A stretch of 64,000 bases of DNA from Corynebacterium sp. Its GTDB lineage: Bacteria; Actinomycetota; Actinomycetes; Mycobacteriales; Mycobacteriaceae. The translations under genes and the position numbers were made by a program. The notes beneath the pieces were generated by a model. That model did not search any database, was not told the origin of the DNA, and worked only from the letters and a program-made list of their open reading frames with translations. Shown in pieces: positions 18,102 through 27,463 of this stretch (positions are counted from its first letter, which is position 1; each line of letters opens with the position of its first letter). The stretch covers positions 326,190-390,189 of the forward strand of contig JAUMTW010000002.1 in NCBI GenBank assembly GCA_030531005.1, written 5' to 3'.

Positions 18102-19547
18102 ATGACAACGAAGAACGAAGAACTCCAGCGTCTCATCGGTGATGATTACCGCCTGCAGTGGGTCGTAGGCAATGGTGGCATGTCCACCGTGTGGCTCGCA
18201 GATGACCTGCGAAACCAACGCGAGGTCGCAATTAAAGTATTGCGCCCTGAATTCTCCGACAATGAGGAATTCCTCTCCCGCTTCCGCAATGAGGCAATCG
18301 CCAGCGAGAAGATTGAATCGGAAAACGTCGTTCGCACCTACGATTTCCGGGAAACCACTGATGGACATGGGCGCACTCTGTGCTTCATCATCATGGAATA
18401 TGTCCGTGGTGAATCCCTAGCTGATATGCTGGCTCGCAAGGGGCACCTGGAAGAAAATATTGCCCTCGATGTCTTAGAGCAAGCAGCCCATGGCCTTTCC
18501 ATCATTCACCGCCTGGGCATGGTGCACCGCGATATCAAGCCCGGTAATCTGCTGATCACCCAGAATGGGCAGGTAAAGATTACTGACTTTGGCATCGCTA
18601 AGGCCGCCGCAGCCGTTCCTTTGACCCGCACCGGCATGGTTGTCGGCACCGCCCAGTATGTATCCCCAGAGCAGGCACAAGGCCGTGAAGTTGGCCCTGC
18701 CTCGGATATCTACTCACTGGGTGTCGTGGGCTATGAGATGCTCGCCGGGCATCGCCCCTTTAGCGGCGACTCCTCAGTTTCGGTTGCTATTGCGCACATT
18801 AACCAGGCACCACCTGCGCTGCCGACCTCGATCTCGGCGCAGTCCCGCGAATTCATTGGGATCTGTCTGCGTAAGGATCCGGCACACCGCTACGCCAACG
18901 GTAATGAGATGGCATTAGCAGTACGTGCTGTGCGCCAAGGCAAGCGCCCGCCGCAGCCGCAATCCATGCCGAAGCAACGTATTGCGCCACAGCCGGTGCC
19001 TACGGCCGCGACTCAAATGTTGGGTGCAACTGCGCAGCCCACCACGGTGATGCCGGCAACAACCGGGCAAGCCCCAATTCAATATCCCACCACGGGTTAT
19101 CAGCACGCCAATACCAGAATTCCACAACAGAAACAGAGTTCTGGGGTTGCCGGTGGCCTGCTAGCAGCTGTCTTAGTTGCTGGTCTCATTGGCTTAGGGG
19201 TGTGGGCCTATACCTCTGGGGTGTTCGACGGTGATGCCGACGAAACCCCGGTTACTGTCACCGAGACCTTCATGCCGGAGACTGAAGAAGCAACTTCTGA
19301 GCCTCCAACAATCACTACCTACACTCCAACGACGACTCGGGCGACGACCACGCAGGCACCACGGACAACGGTGGAAGAGACCTACGAAGAAATCGAGACT
19401 CCCGATGAGTTGGATACCGTAGAGATCACCGAAGAAACCACGGAGAACGTGATCGACGAATACGAGGAACCTACGACGACGAATAACTCTAGGCAAGGTC
19501 GTACTACCACTCCGACTACCTCGAACAATAATTGGTTGGGATTCTAG
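18102..19547 (+). CDS. pknA: Ser/Thr protein kinase PknA
   Basis: 481 residues. The Hanks-type kinase domain (about 14-275) shows the Gly loop, AIKV lysine, catalytic loop HRDIKPGN and DFGIAKA. A Pro/Gln-rich juxtamembrane segment, one membrane helix (GLLAAVLVAGLIGLGVWAY, about 350-368) and a Thr/Glu-rich extracytoplasmic tail without PASTA repeats follow. It phosphorylates division and wall-synthesis proteins and activates PknB. AAGGAGGGATC precedes ATG 18102, 13 bases after pbpA. The TAG stop overlaps the pknB GTG. Confidence 0.95.
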   Translation: MTTKNEELQRLIGDDYRLQWVVGNGGMSTVWLADDLRNQREVAIKVLRPEFSDNEEFLSRFRNEAIASEKIESENVVRTYDFRETTDGHGRTLCFIIMEYVRGESLADMLARKGHLEENIALDVLEQAAHGLSIIHRLGMVHRDIKPGNLLITQNGQVKITDFGIAKAAAAVPLTRTGMVVGTAQYVSPEQAQGREVGPASDIYSLGVVGYEMLAGHRPFSGDSSVSVAIAHINQAPPALPTSISAQSREFIGICLRKDPAHRYANGNEMALAVRAVRQGKRPPQPQSMPKQRIAPQPVPTAATQMLGATAQPTTVMPATTGQAPIQYPTTGYQHANTRIPQQKQSSGVAGGLLAAVLVAGLIGLGVWAYTSGVFDGDADETPVTVTETFMPETEEATSEPPTITTYTPTTTRATTTQAPRTTVEETYEEIETPDELDTVEITEETTENVIDEYEEPTTTNNSRQGRTTTPTTSNNNWLGF

Positions 19548-21508
19548 TGTCCGCACTTTTAGTAGATCGCTATCGTTTAGGCGATATTATTGGCACCGGT
19601 GGCATGTCACAGGTGTATGCCGCTGAAGATATCCTGCTAGGTCGCGAAGTAGCCATTAAGATGCTGCGCGAAGATCTAGCACTGGATGCCAATTTCCGTG
19701 CCCGCTTTCAGCGAGAAGCCAAGAACTCTGGGCGCTTAAATCACCCGGCAATCGTGGCTGTCTACGACACCGGTGAAGTGACTATGCAGGGTATTCGCAC
19801 CCCGTATATCGTGATGGAATTGGTCCATGGCCGTACCCTACGCGATATTATTCGCACCGATGGGGCGCTGACACCAGAGGTCGCGGCCCATGATCTGATT
19901 CCCGTTTGCGATGCCTTGCAAGCAAGCCATGATGCCGGCATTATCCACCGTGACATTAAGCCCGGCAATATTATGATCACCAATACCGGTGCCGTGAAGA
20001 TCATGGATTTCGGTATCGCCCGGGCGCTCGATGATGCCACCAGTGCTATGACCCAAACCTCGGCTGTCATTGGTACTGCGCAGTATCTCTCTCCGGAGCA
20101 GGCGCGCGGCAAAGAAGTGGATGGCCGCTCAGATATCTATGCCTTAGGTTGTGTGCTCTTTGAATGCTTAACCGGCAAGCCTCCTTTTGAAGGCGAGACC
20201 CCATTCTCGGTTGCCTATCAGCATGTCCAAGAAGACCCGCCGCATCCAAGTGCGTTCCTCCAGGGACTTTCGCCTACTGCTGCGGTAAATGTGGATGCGG
20301 TAGTTCTTACCGCAATGGCAAAGATTCCTGCCGATCGCTACCAAAATGCTACGGAAATGGGTGAAGAATTGGCGCGCTTAGAACGCCATGCCATCACCCA
20401 CGCTGCGCGACCCTATCTGCGCGCGGCACAAACTGGAGCCGCGAATATAGTGCGGCCTTCTGAGGCCGAAACTACAGAGGTGCCTACCGTGGCAACTCCA
20501 GTAGCTCAAGACGAAGCGACACCGCTCACTGCTACCCACCAGGCTGTAGAAACGGGAGAAACAGTACCAAAGAAGCGAACCTGGCAGGTCTTTTTCGCAG
20601 CGCTTGCGGTACTACTGCTCGTTGGTGGCGGCATTGCCTATGTACGCAGCAATAATGATTCGGCAACGGAATCCGTTGCTGCTATCAGTATTCCGGACGT
20701 CAGTGGTCAGGATGTGGCAGCTGCTACGAAGACTTTGGAAGATCTTGGGCTCAATGTGGTCACCCGCGAAGAGCCGAGCCCCACGGTCCAAGCCGGACTA
20801 GTGCTGAACACGAATCCAAGTGCATCATCGAGTGTGCAAGAAGGGTCCACAGTGATTCTGACGGTGTCGTCCGGCCAAGAAATGACTGCGGTCCCGGATC
20901 TCCAGGGATTAAATACTGAGGATGCCGCACGGATCTTGGCAGAATCTGGGTTGGCATTGGATACGGTTGTTTCTGAAGAAGATTCCGAGGATGTGCCTGC
21001 CGGTCTGATTCTGCAACAGGAGCCAAGTGCTGGTTCCCAAGTTGCCCAAGGCACGGTTGTTAGCATTACCGTCTCTGCTGGTGCAACCACCCACACGGTG
21101 CCAGAAATTACCGGGTTGCCGTGGGAGCAAGCATCTTCGATTCTCAACAGCATGGGCTATAGCGCCACTGCAGTGATGGTAGATTCAACCGAACCTGATG
21201 GTACTGTGCTTGCCGTTGCAAAAGAGGGTCAAGAAGTTCCGGTCACTGAGACAATTGAAGTGCAGGTATCCCGGCAGAGTCTATTCACTATGCCAGCGAT
21301 TACGGATATGACCCCAGAGGCTGCACTTGCAGCATTGCAGGCGGCCGGTTGGGAAGGTAATCGTAGTAATCTGCGCCAAACGGGCACACAGCGTACCGCG
21401 AATATTATCGAGCAAGGCCGTATTGCAGCCCAAGGTACTCGTGCAGGTGAATCAGTTTCGCGTACCGCGGATATCGAGTTCACCGTCTACGAATTCTCCT
21501 TGCTTTAG
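19547..21508 (+). CDS. pknB: PASTA-domain Ser/Thr protein kinase PknB
   Basis: 653 residues from GTG 19547, which overlaps the pknA stop by one base (TAGTG). A kinase domain (about 8-275) with HRDIKPGN and DFGIAR, a juxtamembrane segment, one membrane helix (about 352-370) and four extracytoplasmic PASTA units (starting near PDVSGQDV, PDLQGLNT, PEITGLPW and PAITDMTP). PASTA domains sense muropeptides or lipid II, so PknB couples wall state to phosphorylation of FhaA, FhaB and others. The frame is open five codons further up to a TTG, which I judge not used. In many relatives a trpG/pabA gene follows pknB; here it is absent and crgA comes next. Confidence 0.95.
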   Translation: MSALLVDRYRLGDIIGTGGMSQVYAAEDILLGREVAIKMLREDLALDANFRARFQREAKNSGRLNHPAIVAVYDTGEVTMQGIRTPYIVMELVHGRTLRDIIRTDGALTPEVAAHDLIPVCDALQASHDAGIIHRDIKPGNIMITNTGAVKIMDFGIARALDDATSAMTQTSAVIGTAQYLSPEQARGKEVDGRSDIYALGCVLFECLTGKPPFEGETPFSVAYQHVQEDPPHPSAFLQGLSPTAAVNVDAVVLTAMAKIPADRYQNATEMGEELARLERHAITHAARPYLRAAQTGAANIVRPSEAETTEVPTVATPVAQDEATPLTATHQAVETGETVPKKRTWQVFFAALAVLLLVGGGIAYVRSNNDSATESVAAISIPDVSGQDVAAATKTLEDLGLNVVTREEPSPTVQAGLVLNTNPSASSSVQEGSTVILTVSSGQEMTAVPDLQGLNTEDAARILAESGLALDTVVSEEDSEDVPAGLILQQEPSAGSQVAQGTVVSITVSAGATTHTVPEITGLPWEQASSILNSMGYSATAVMVDSTEPDGTVLAVAKEGQEVPVTETIEVQVSRQSLFTMPAITDMTPEAALAALQAAGWEGNRSNLRQTGTQRTANIIEQGRIAAQGTRAGESVSRTADIEFTVYEFSLL

Positions 21509-21628
21509 TTCTCGGTTGCTCTCATAGTTGCTGCCTGCTGCATCACTTCTGGTCCTGAGGGCTTTTATACAGCACTGCACGAGGCCAGTTGGTCTTCGCA
21601 GGCAGCATTATTTTCTGGGGTGGGCTAG

Positions 21629-21656
21629 TTGCCTGTGAGCTTAAACCCCATATAAT
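21629..21656 (+). promoter_or_regulatory. Promoter of crgA
   Basis: TTGCCT (21629-21634), 16-base spacer and TATAAT (21651-21656) form a good sigma-A type promoter. The leader of about 65 bases contains an imperfect 9-bp hairpin (21683-21707) just before the ribosome binding site AAAGG. Confidence 0.65.
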
Positions 21657-21727
21657 GCAGATAGAGTATTGATACGAATTCTGACGGGCCGCTTATGCCG
21701 GCCTGTCGCTGATTAAAGGTAGAGAGT

Positions 21728-21991
21728 ATGCCAAAGGCAAAACTGACTCCGGAGACTATTCCAAGTACCGGCAGTGTGAACCGTACCCCGGTGAAAGTGA
21801 ATTCCACCGGCACCCCAATGTGGTACAAGGTCATTATGTTCGGGCTCATGCTGCTCGGCCTGCTGTGGCTCGTGGTGAACTATCTTGCTGGTCCAAACAT
21901 TAACTTCATGATGGAACTGGGCCAGTGGAACTACGGCATTGGTTTCGGCCTGTTCATCTTAGGGCTGCTGATGACGATGGGATGGCGATAA
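21728..21991 (+). CDS. crgA: Cell division protein CrgA
   Basis: 87 residues: a polar N terminus followed by two membrane helices ([20 protein letters not shown] and [16 protein letters not shown]) separated by the conserved [16 protein letters not shown] segment. This is the CrgA/DUF881-neighbour family of actinobacteria that recruits wall-synthesis and division proteins to the septum. It has its own promoter and lies 219 bases after pknB. The HAD gene follows four bases later, so the two probably form one transcript. Confidence 0.93.
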   Translation: MPKAKLTPETIPSTGSVNRTPVKVNSTGTPMWYKVIMFGLMLLGLLWLVVNYLAGPNINFMMELGQWNYGIGFGLFILGLLMTMGWR

Positions 21992-21994
21992 CCG

Positions 21995-22612
21995 ATGCCC
22001 GGCACCCAGCCAGCGCTACTCTTTGATCTCTACGGGGTGCTGATCCGTCACCGCAAGGATGAGGATCGTCGTGCCGTCGAAGCATCTCTAGGATTGCCTG
22101 CTGAGAAGCGCCAGGTGTTCTGGGATGCGTACCATGAGTTGCGTGCCCCACTCGATAAGGGTGAGGTTACCGACTATGTCTGGTGGCAAGAAGTAGCAGC
22201 ATCTGCAGATCTACCAGAGCTCAATATTGATGCCGCCATCCAAAGCGAGACAGCTACCTTGTTGCGTCCCCATGAGGAGTCCGTAGCAATGGTGCGGGAA
22301 CTTATTGCTGAAGGCTGGCGCATTGGGGTGCTTTCGAATATCCCACATATCTTGGGTAACGGGCTCAAAGATAAGCATACCTGGTTCCAAGAATTCCATT
22401 CTGTGACCTACTCTTGTGATATTGGAGAGGTCAAGCCGGAGCCTGCTGCCTATGAGGTGGCACTGCATGACCTAGGCAGTGAGGCTGCAAACACCATCTT
22501 CTTTGATGACACTTTAGCCAATGTAACTGCAGCTGAAGAGTTCGGACTCCAAGCGGTGCACTACACCGAACCCGCCGATATTGCGCGAGCTGTAGCACCA
22601 TGGCGTTCTTAA
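21995..22612 (+). CDS. HAD superfamily hydrolase, dehalogenase-like
   Basis: 205 residues of the haloacid dehalogenase superfamily with an alpha-helical cap. Motif I is FDLYGVL: the nucleophile Asp is present, but the second Asp of phosphatase-type DxD is Tyr, as in 2-haloacid dehalogenases (DxYGT). Motif II is VLSN, motif III EVKPEP, motif IV FFDDT. It is cytoplasmic. Cotranscription with crgA is suggested by the four-base gap. The substitution makes ordinary phosphatase activity less certain; substrate unknown. Confidence 0.8.
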   Translation: MPGTQPALLFDLYGVLIRHRKDEDRRAVEASLGLPAEKRQVFWDAYHELRAPLDKGEVTDYVWWQEVAASADLPELNIDAAIQSETATLLRPHEESVAMVRELIAEGWRIGVLSNIPHILGNGLKDKHTWFQEFHSVTYSCDIGEVKPEPAAYEVALHDLGSEAANTIFFDDTLANVTAAEEFGLQAVHYTEPADIARAVAPWRS

Positions 22613-22683
22613 ACGCACAGGATTCTTTCTTGCAGCAAGCAGCACCCTGACGATAGCTAAGATTCTTGGTGTCTGCGATAAGG

Positions 22684-22721
22684 AAAGATCCGCTGGAGAG
22701 TGTTCTCCGGCGGATCTTTTT
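22684..22721 (+). terminator. Terminator of crgA-HAD unit
   Basis: A hairpin with AAAGATCCGC/GCGGATCTTT outer arms and a GGAGA/TCTCC inner stem, followed by TTTTTC. It ends the plus-strand block that starts at crgA. Confidence 0.85.
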
Positions 22722-23042
22722 CACTCGTGTGCAGTGACTGTTTTCAGGATAGCTTCCTTCGAAACTGCAGGATCTTACAGGTTAAGCAGACGTCATGCAT
22801 CGGATGCTGCGGTGGTCGGGGGGGTATCGGCCACCTTTCCGTTTCATCGCGGCTTCTTCAGTATTACCTTCACCTGCAACGCAATCAGAGTCTGCATTCT
22901 CTGGTGGTTCAGCAATGCCGATACTGTCGATGCACTGTGGCAGTACCAACCTCAAACCACAATACACTTTTAAGCCTATATCGAAGTGTAGTGCGCCTGA
23001 TCTGCATTGACTGTGCAGCATTGACTGTGCGGCATTGCTGGT
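22722..23042. other. Convergent intergenic region
   Basis: About 320 bases between the crgA-HAD terminator and the lipase stop. A short tandem repeat (GCATTGACTGTGCRG twice, near 23003-23031) is the only structure noticed. No gene supported. Confidence 0.35.
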
Positions 23043-24008
23043 TTAATACAGTGGCACTACCGGTAATACGCTGCTACAAGGAACTTGTACATCCCCACCG
23101 AGCGCGTTGACTGTATAAGCAATAGCGCGTGGATCATATGGGAGACTTAAGTGATCAGCACGGTCTTGAGCACAGCCATTTTGGACCACGATATTTTCAT
23201 AATTGCCACTGCTAAATTGAGTATTGCTCAAAGGTGTTGCAGCTTCGTCATACAACGTTGAGATAGCCGCATAGTGGACACCTGGGGCTTCAATGCCACC
23301 ATCTTTCAGACGCATCATGAAATCAGAGTTCTCAAGGAGATCGCCACCAACAGGGCCGATAAGACGGTCCGTAGCATTGACAACCTGCAGCCCATTCTTT
23401 GCCAGAATTCGCTCAAGCTGCGATAAGCCCAGCAGGCTCGTGCCCCGGTTGACACCAGCAATGGTTACTACATTTCCTACGACAGCTGCACCTTGCTGCT
23501 TGGCATATGCTACCGACAGGCTACCACCAGCAGAATAACCAACGAGGTCTACTTTTTCTGCACCGGTGTTGGCACGCACCGCATCAACGTAGGAGCCGAC
23601 CTCTACCAGGGAATCCTCCAAGGGTGCCATACCATTGAAACCAGGCATCTTACCCATCAAGGACAAATCATATTCACCATATGTGAAGGCATAGACACAC
23701 TTACCTGCTTCTTTTAGCGCTGGCGATAAACGCGCAAAGGAACCATATGCATCGCTATTCATTCCATGGAGGAGAATAACTGGGTTTTCTCCAGGTGCGG
23801 GAGTACAAACTTCGTTCGCACCAAGTGGAGAAGGCTTATCAGCATTTCGCGCAGTAAGCATTGCTTGGGCCACATTGGTCGATTCTGGCAATTGAGCACC
23901 CATACCCGTCCATGTGGCATGTTCACTCGCGTGTGCAAGTCCTACCCCCGCACCAAAAGTCGCTACAGCGGTAAGCAGGCCGCACAGGCGACGCGTGATA
24001 GCTTTCAT
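23043..24008 (-). CDS. Secreted alpha/beta-hydrolase, lipase-like esterase
   Basis: 321 residues from ATG 24008. A Sec signal peptide (MKAITRRLCGLLTAVATFGA, cleavage after AHA) precedes an alpha/beta-hydrolase domain. The nucleophile Ser is in GYSAGGS, the oxyanion-hole segment is VILLHGMNS, and a plausible catalytic His is in DRADHLSLPYD near the C terminus. Cys pairs (VCTPA/KCVY and NGCAQ/VPCSS) may be disulfides. It resembles secreted triacylglycerol lipases/esterases of corynebacteria. AAAGGA lies ten bases upstream. The upstream region holds the DnaA-box cluster. Confidence 0.85.
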   Translation of the reverse strand: MKAITRRLCGLLTAVATFGAGVGLAHASEHATWTGMGAQLPESTNVAQAMLTARNADKPSPLGANEVCTPAPGENPVILLHGMNSDAYGSFARLSPALKEAGKCVYAFTYGEYDLSLMGKMPGFNGMAPLEDSLVEVGSYVDAVRANTGAEKVDLVGYSAGGSLSVAYAKQQGAAVVGNVVTIAGVNRGTSLLGLSQLERILAKNGLQVVNATDRLIGPVGGDLLENSDFMMRLKDGGIEAPGVHYAAISTLYDEAATPLSNTQFSSGNYENIVVQNGCAQDRADHLSLPYDPRAIAYTVNALGGDVQVPCSSVLPVVPLY

Positions 24009-24358
24009 GAAAGTGAGTCCTTTCCACTTACATTGCCCACCGATGGTGAGCACTAATCTTGAAAATTCAGATGCACTACCAGTTTTCTGGGATAAGCTGG
24101 GCTAACACCCTCTCGCAATCGATTGCAAGCACACAATAAGTTGTATGTATGTCCTAACAATTTCTTATCCTAAACCAGTATTTACCTGGCTGGCATTTAT
24201 TCTGATCATAATTATACTTCGACTTTTATGTCGCTTTAGATCAAAAATACTTAGAAAAATACCCTCTTTCGGGGCGTGAAGTGTCAAATTTTTAGCTTTA
24301 CACACTTCTGCCCGGCACGTTCCACCACCGACCGTTGCATTAAGCGGTTCAACGACAA

Positions 24359-24836
24359 TTTTCCACACCTGTGGATAACTTTGGGGAAAACTCTCCACAC
24401 CACCAAATGTTCGAGGCAATACAGAAAACTGCAGGTTAGTTTCTGGCAATTTTGCAGTTTCGAACAGAACAGCGAGAATTACAAGAATGAAATTATCCAC
24501 ACTGTGGAAAATAGCTGTAGATAAATTGCACTTTTTTCGAAGATACAATCATATGGATTATTCTATGCGGTATATCTGTGCAACCACCCGGAGATGTAGG
24601 CGAAAAGGCCACACCATTTTTCTTGCCATAGCGATACTCAGGTGCCCCAAAGACAAGTTATCCACAGATGTGTACTGATTTTCTCCACAGTTGGGGAAAA
24701 ATGCCCAACGGTGCCACATTCATATCAGCCTGAGAACGACCCAGCTCACGGCCTCAAAATACAAGTAAGCCCCGCGATAGTCACGGAGCTTACACCCTTG
24801 TAATTTATCCACATTGCGGAAAAAACGTGTGGATAA
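24359..24836. promoter_or_regulatory. DnaA-box cluster between lipase and aminotransferase genes
   Basis: Five perfect TTATCCACA boxes lie in 470 bases: 24370-24378 (minus), 24493-24501 (plus), 24658-24666 (plus), 24805-24813 (plus), 24828-24836 (minus). One-mismatch copies lie at 24359-24367, 24503-24511, 24516-24524 and 24681-24689. The surrounding gap (24009-24887) is AT-rich and has no supportable gene. Two TGTAATT motifs (24477-24483, 24799-24805), also frequent beside dnaA, are present. It is about 31 kb from dnaA. DnaA binding is expected from the box sequence; whether it acts as origin, titration site or DnaA-reloading site is open. Confidence 0.75.
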
Positions 24837-24887
24837 CTTGTTCGTTAATCTTCGTGACGAACTACACCATATTTTTTCACAGCATCG

Positions 24888-25760
24888 CTATTCTGCAATG
24901 GCCTTCGCACACAGCTGCTGGATTTCTGCATCACGCGAAGGGCGTGCAAAATTTGTGCCATCAAGATTGCGTACCCACGTTGCGAGGCGACCGGAGGAAA
25001 GTAAGTACAGTCCCTCGTGTTCAAAGAGATCGGCAAGTTGCAGATCTGCTTCCGCTATTTCCCAGCCAGCAGCTGTAGCCGCCTCGAAGAGCTTGAGTTG
25101 GGTTGTGCCGTGCAAAATACCGGCACTCGGTGGCGGGGTCAGCAAGGTATTACCGCGTACAACGACTACCGTCGAGGTCGGGCCTTCGAGCACGTAATTG
25201 GCATCATCAAGAAAGATCATGTCATCAGCATCATGGTCCTTGGCATAGCGCAACGCAGCCATATTCACCGCATAACTAAGTGTCTTGGCACCCGCGAGCG
25301 CCCACGGAGCACGCTGCCCGATATCCCGCCTAAAACCACGCGGACCACTCAAAACCCGAATTCCTTGTTCACGGTCTTGAATGTAGGTTGCTGGCAGGGC
25401 GGTCACACTAATCCATGCAGTAGTCTGACCAGTATTCTCGCGGCCTCGCGAATAATTCCAACGCACTGCAGCGTCTACCTCACCGACCTGCGCCTGAAAT
25501 TCAGCTGCTGCTAACTTGGTTGCTTCTTCCCATACCTCCTGGTCTGGGGAGGGAAGGTCTAGTTGAACTGCCGAGCGTAAGAAGCGTTCAAAGTGTGGTT
25601 GCTGATTGCGCACATACCCAGCGCGCAACAGCAAAGTTTCAAAGATGCCATCACCACGCAGCGCTGCCAAATCATCCGCATATAACAGGGGTGCCGTGGC
25701 TTCGTGCAGGCGCGGACCTGCAGCATCAATATTCACCACTATTCGCTTTGCTTCAGCCAT
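24888..25760 (-). CDS. pabC: Class IV aminotransferase, aminodeoxychorismate lyase-like
   Basis: 290 residues of the PLP-dependent fold-type IV family. The Schiff-base Lys is in LAGAKTLSYAVNM near residue 158; DGIFETL near residue 37 and EGPTSTVVVV are family signatures. The closest functional type is 4-amino-4-deoxychorismate lyase, which makes p-aminobenzoate for folate; branched-chain aminotransferases are larger and have other motifs. No pabA/pabB neighbour is visible, so the assignment depends on motif pattern. The gene stands alone, beside the DnaA-box cluster at its 3' end. Confidence 0.75.
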   Translation of the reverse strand: MAEAKRIVVNIDAAGPRLHEATAPLLYADDLAALRGDGIFETLLLRAGYVRNQQPHFERFLRSAVQLDLPSPDQEVWEEATKLAAAEFQAQVGEVDAAVRWNYSRGRENTGQTTAWISVTALPATYIQDREQGIRVLSGPRGFRRDIGQRAPWALAGAKTLSYAVNMAALRYAKDHDADDMIFLDDANYVLEGPTSTVVVVRGNTLLTPPPSAGILHGTTQLKLFEAATAAGWEIAEADLQLADLFEHEGLYLLSSGRLATWVRNLDGTNFARPSRDAEIQQLCAKAIAE

Positions 25761-25852
25761 GCTCCTAGCTTAGGCCGAATATCCTGGACTTTTGGCGTTG
25801 ACGCGCCAAATAACACTGGGAAAACCGAGCAATATAAGGAGTCTTTCTCTAC

Positions 25853-26626
25853 CTAGAAAGCAAATACTGCTGCACTCAAGGCGAAGATCATCAACAGCAA
25901 GTAGAGCCAGCGGCGGCGACGCTGCGCCTGAAGCAGCGGGTAGGCCAACATCAGGCCAACCACTAATCCTCCTAAGTGTCCTGCAACCGAGATACCACTT
26001 AAGGTAAAGGTGTAGCCGATATTAACTAATAGCAAGGTCAGCGGGGCGCGCACATCGAATTTAGAGATCAATGCTTGGACGACCAAAAAGGCCATCAATC
26101 CGTAGATAGCCCCCGATGCCCCCGCAGTAGGAGTAGAAGGATGAAAGATGTACACCGCTGCGCCTGCACCGAACGCACAGACTAGATAGGTAGCAGCAAA
26201 TGCTAGAGAACCTAGCGCACGTTCTAAATGGTAGGCCAAAACGATGAGCAGCAACATATTCATGAGTAGATGCCCGAAACCAAAGTGCAAGAAGCTGCTG
26301 GTCAACAGGCGATACCACTGTCCATAAATGGTGACCGCGGGACCATACATTACCCAGTCAGAAGCTAATTGCGAGTCGCTCAAATTATTGCTCAAAGAGC
26401 GCGATTGGGCGGCAGTGAAAAAATACGCCGCTATATTGAGCGCACAAATCACAAAGGTTGCTGGCATATAGCGCCAGGCATCTTGGAATCGCTGTTGTAC
26501 AGAAGACACGTGGTAGAAGTTACCATCGCTTTGATGCCCATAGGTTTTCAGAGTCCTCACCTTGGCATGAGCAAAGCCCATAGCCGCTCTAGGGTGGGGT
26601 CCCTGGAGGACTATGGGCTTCGACAT
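25853..26626 (-). CDS. Rhomboid family intramembrane serine protease
   Basis: Up to 257 residues with six or seven membrane helices. The catalytic Ser is in GASGAIYG (about residue 167) and the catalytic His in AGHLGGLVVG (about residue 218); the FLHFGFGHLLMNMLLL segment is the conserved Hx3N helix. Rhomboids cleave transmembrane segments of other proteins. The start is uncertain: no ribosome binding site precedes 26626, and a long hairpin (26573-26620) occupies the first codons of the longest frame. A start near GTG 26560 or GTG 26509 is more likely, leaving the membrane core (from WRYMPATFVICALN) intact. It follows ppiA on the same strand. Confidence 0.85.
   Translation of the reverse strand: MSKPIVLQGPHPRAAMGFAHAKVRTLKTYGHQSDGNFYHVSSVQQRFQDAWRYMPATFVICALNIAAYFFTAAQSRSLSNNLSDSQLASDWVMYGPAVTIYGQWYRLLTSSFLHFGFGHLLMNMLLLIVLAYHLERALGSLAFAATYLVCAFGAGAAVYIFHPSTPTAGASGAIYGLMAFLVVQALISKFDVRAPLTLLLVNIGYTFTLSGISVAGHLGGLVVGLMLAYPLLQAQRRRRWLYLLLMIFALSAAVFAF
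26573..26620 (-). terminator. Long hairpin between ppiA and the rhomboid gene
   Basis: AAGCCCATAG pairs with CTATGGGCTT, extended inward by an imperfect CCAGGG/CCCTAG stem, then TTTGC on the minus strand. It fits a terminator or attenuator after ppiA and argues that rhomboid translation begins downstream of it. Confidence 0.5.
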
Positions 26627-26672
26627 CAGGAAGATAGCAAATACGCTACCTTTCTGCTGTTTTTCGGTGAGA

Positions 26673-27197
26673 TTATTCCTTGATCTCTACGGACTCGATA
26701 ACCACTGGCTCTACTGGGCGATCGAAACGATCGGTAGCGGTACCAGCAATGTCTGCAACAACCTTTTGGGAGGCAGCGTCGGTTACCTCACCAAAGATGG
26801 TGTGGTGATTATTCAGGTGTGGGGTTGGCGCCACGGTAATAAAGAACTGGGAACCATTGGTACCTGGGCCGGCATTCGCCATTGCCAGCAGGAAGGGGCG
26901 ATCGAATCGCAGTTCTGGGTGGAATTCATCACCGAACTGGTAGCCTGGGCCGCCACGGCCAGTACCGGTTGGGTCGCCGCCCTGGATCATGAAGCCATCG
27001 ATAACGCGGTGGAATACTGCGCCATCATAGAAGGGGCCTTCGGTGGAGCCGGAGGCATTTTCCGTCGTATAGTCGACGGTGCCTTGGGCCAAGCCAACGA
27101 AATTTTCCACAGTTGCGGGAGCATGATTGCCGAAAAGCTCGATCTCGATATCGCCACGATTAGTGTGCAATACCGCGGTTGCAGTCTTCAAAGTCAT
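26673..27197 (-). CDS. ppiA: Cyclophilin-type peptidyl-prolyl isomerase
   Basis: 174 residues from ATG 27197. Cyclophilin signatures are [25 protein letters not shown] (split by the active-site Arg), [17 protein letters not shown] and HHTIFGEV. It catalyses cis-trans isomerisation of X-Pro bonds during folding. No signal peptide, so cytoplasmic. The frame extends seven codons further to 27218, but other actinobacterial PpiA proteins start near [17 protein letters not shown] long hairpin and the rhomboid gene follow on the same strand. Confidence 0.93.
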   Translation of the reverse strand: MTLKTATAVLHTNRGDIEIELFGNHAPATVENFVGLAQGTVDYTTENASGSTEGPFYDGAVFHRVIDGFMIQGGDPTGTGRGGPGYQFGDEFHPELRFDRPFLLAMANAGPGTNGSQFFITVAPTPHLNNHHTIFGEVTDAASQKVVADIAGTATDRFDRPVEPVVIESVEIKE

Positions 27198-27463
27198 GCC
27201 TTCCATCTTAGGCTGCATCTGGCCATGGTGCTACTTCTCCATAATTGCTCGCCGCACTCAACCGCGCGGGCCACACCGGGTTGGTACGGGCCAAGGCTTG
27301 TACGTGATTGGCACTCTTACTTTCAGGCTTAGATTACATACATGTGGAGCCAAAAATGGCTAAAGTAGAGACTAAGAATGACTGATTATCGGTGGCTTGC
27401 AGCAGGTAGCGCTTTCTATCCACGGTGTTGCCTGGTGTAGCCCTTGAGTTATTGAGGACCCTA

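Noticed and set aside
21509..21727. Looked for trpG/pabA between pknB and crgA
   Set aside because: The gap is only 219 bases and contains just the crgA promoter and a leader hairpin.
24165..24678. Several ORFs of 60-127 codons inside the DnaA-box region
   Set aside because: They overlap on both strands, have no ribosome binding sites, and their composition follows the AT-rich DnaA-box sequence.
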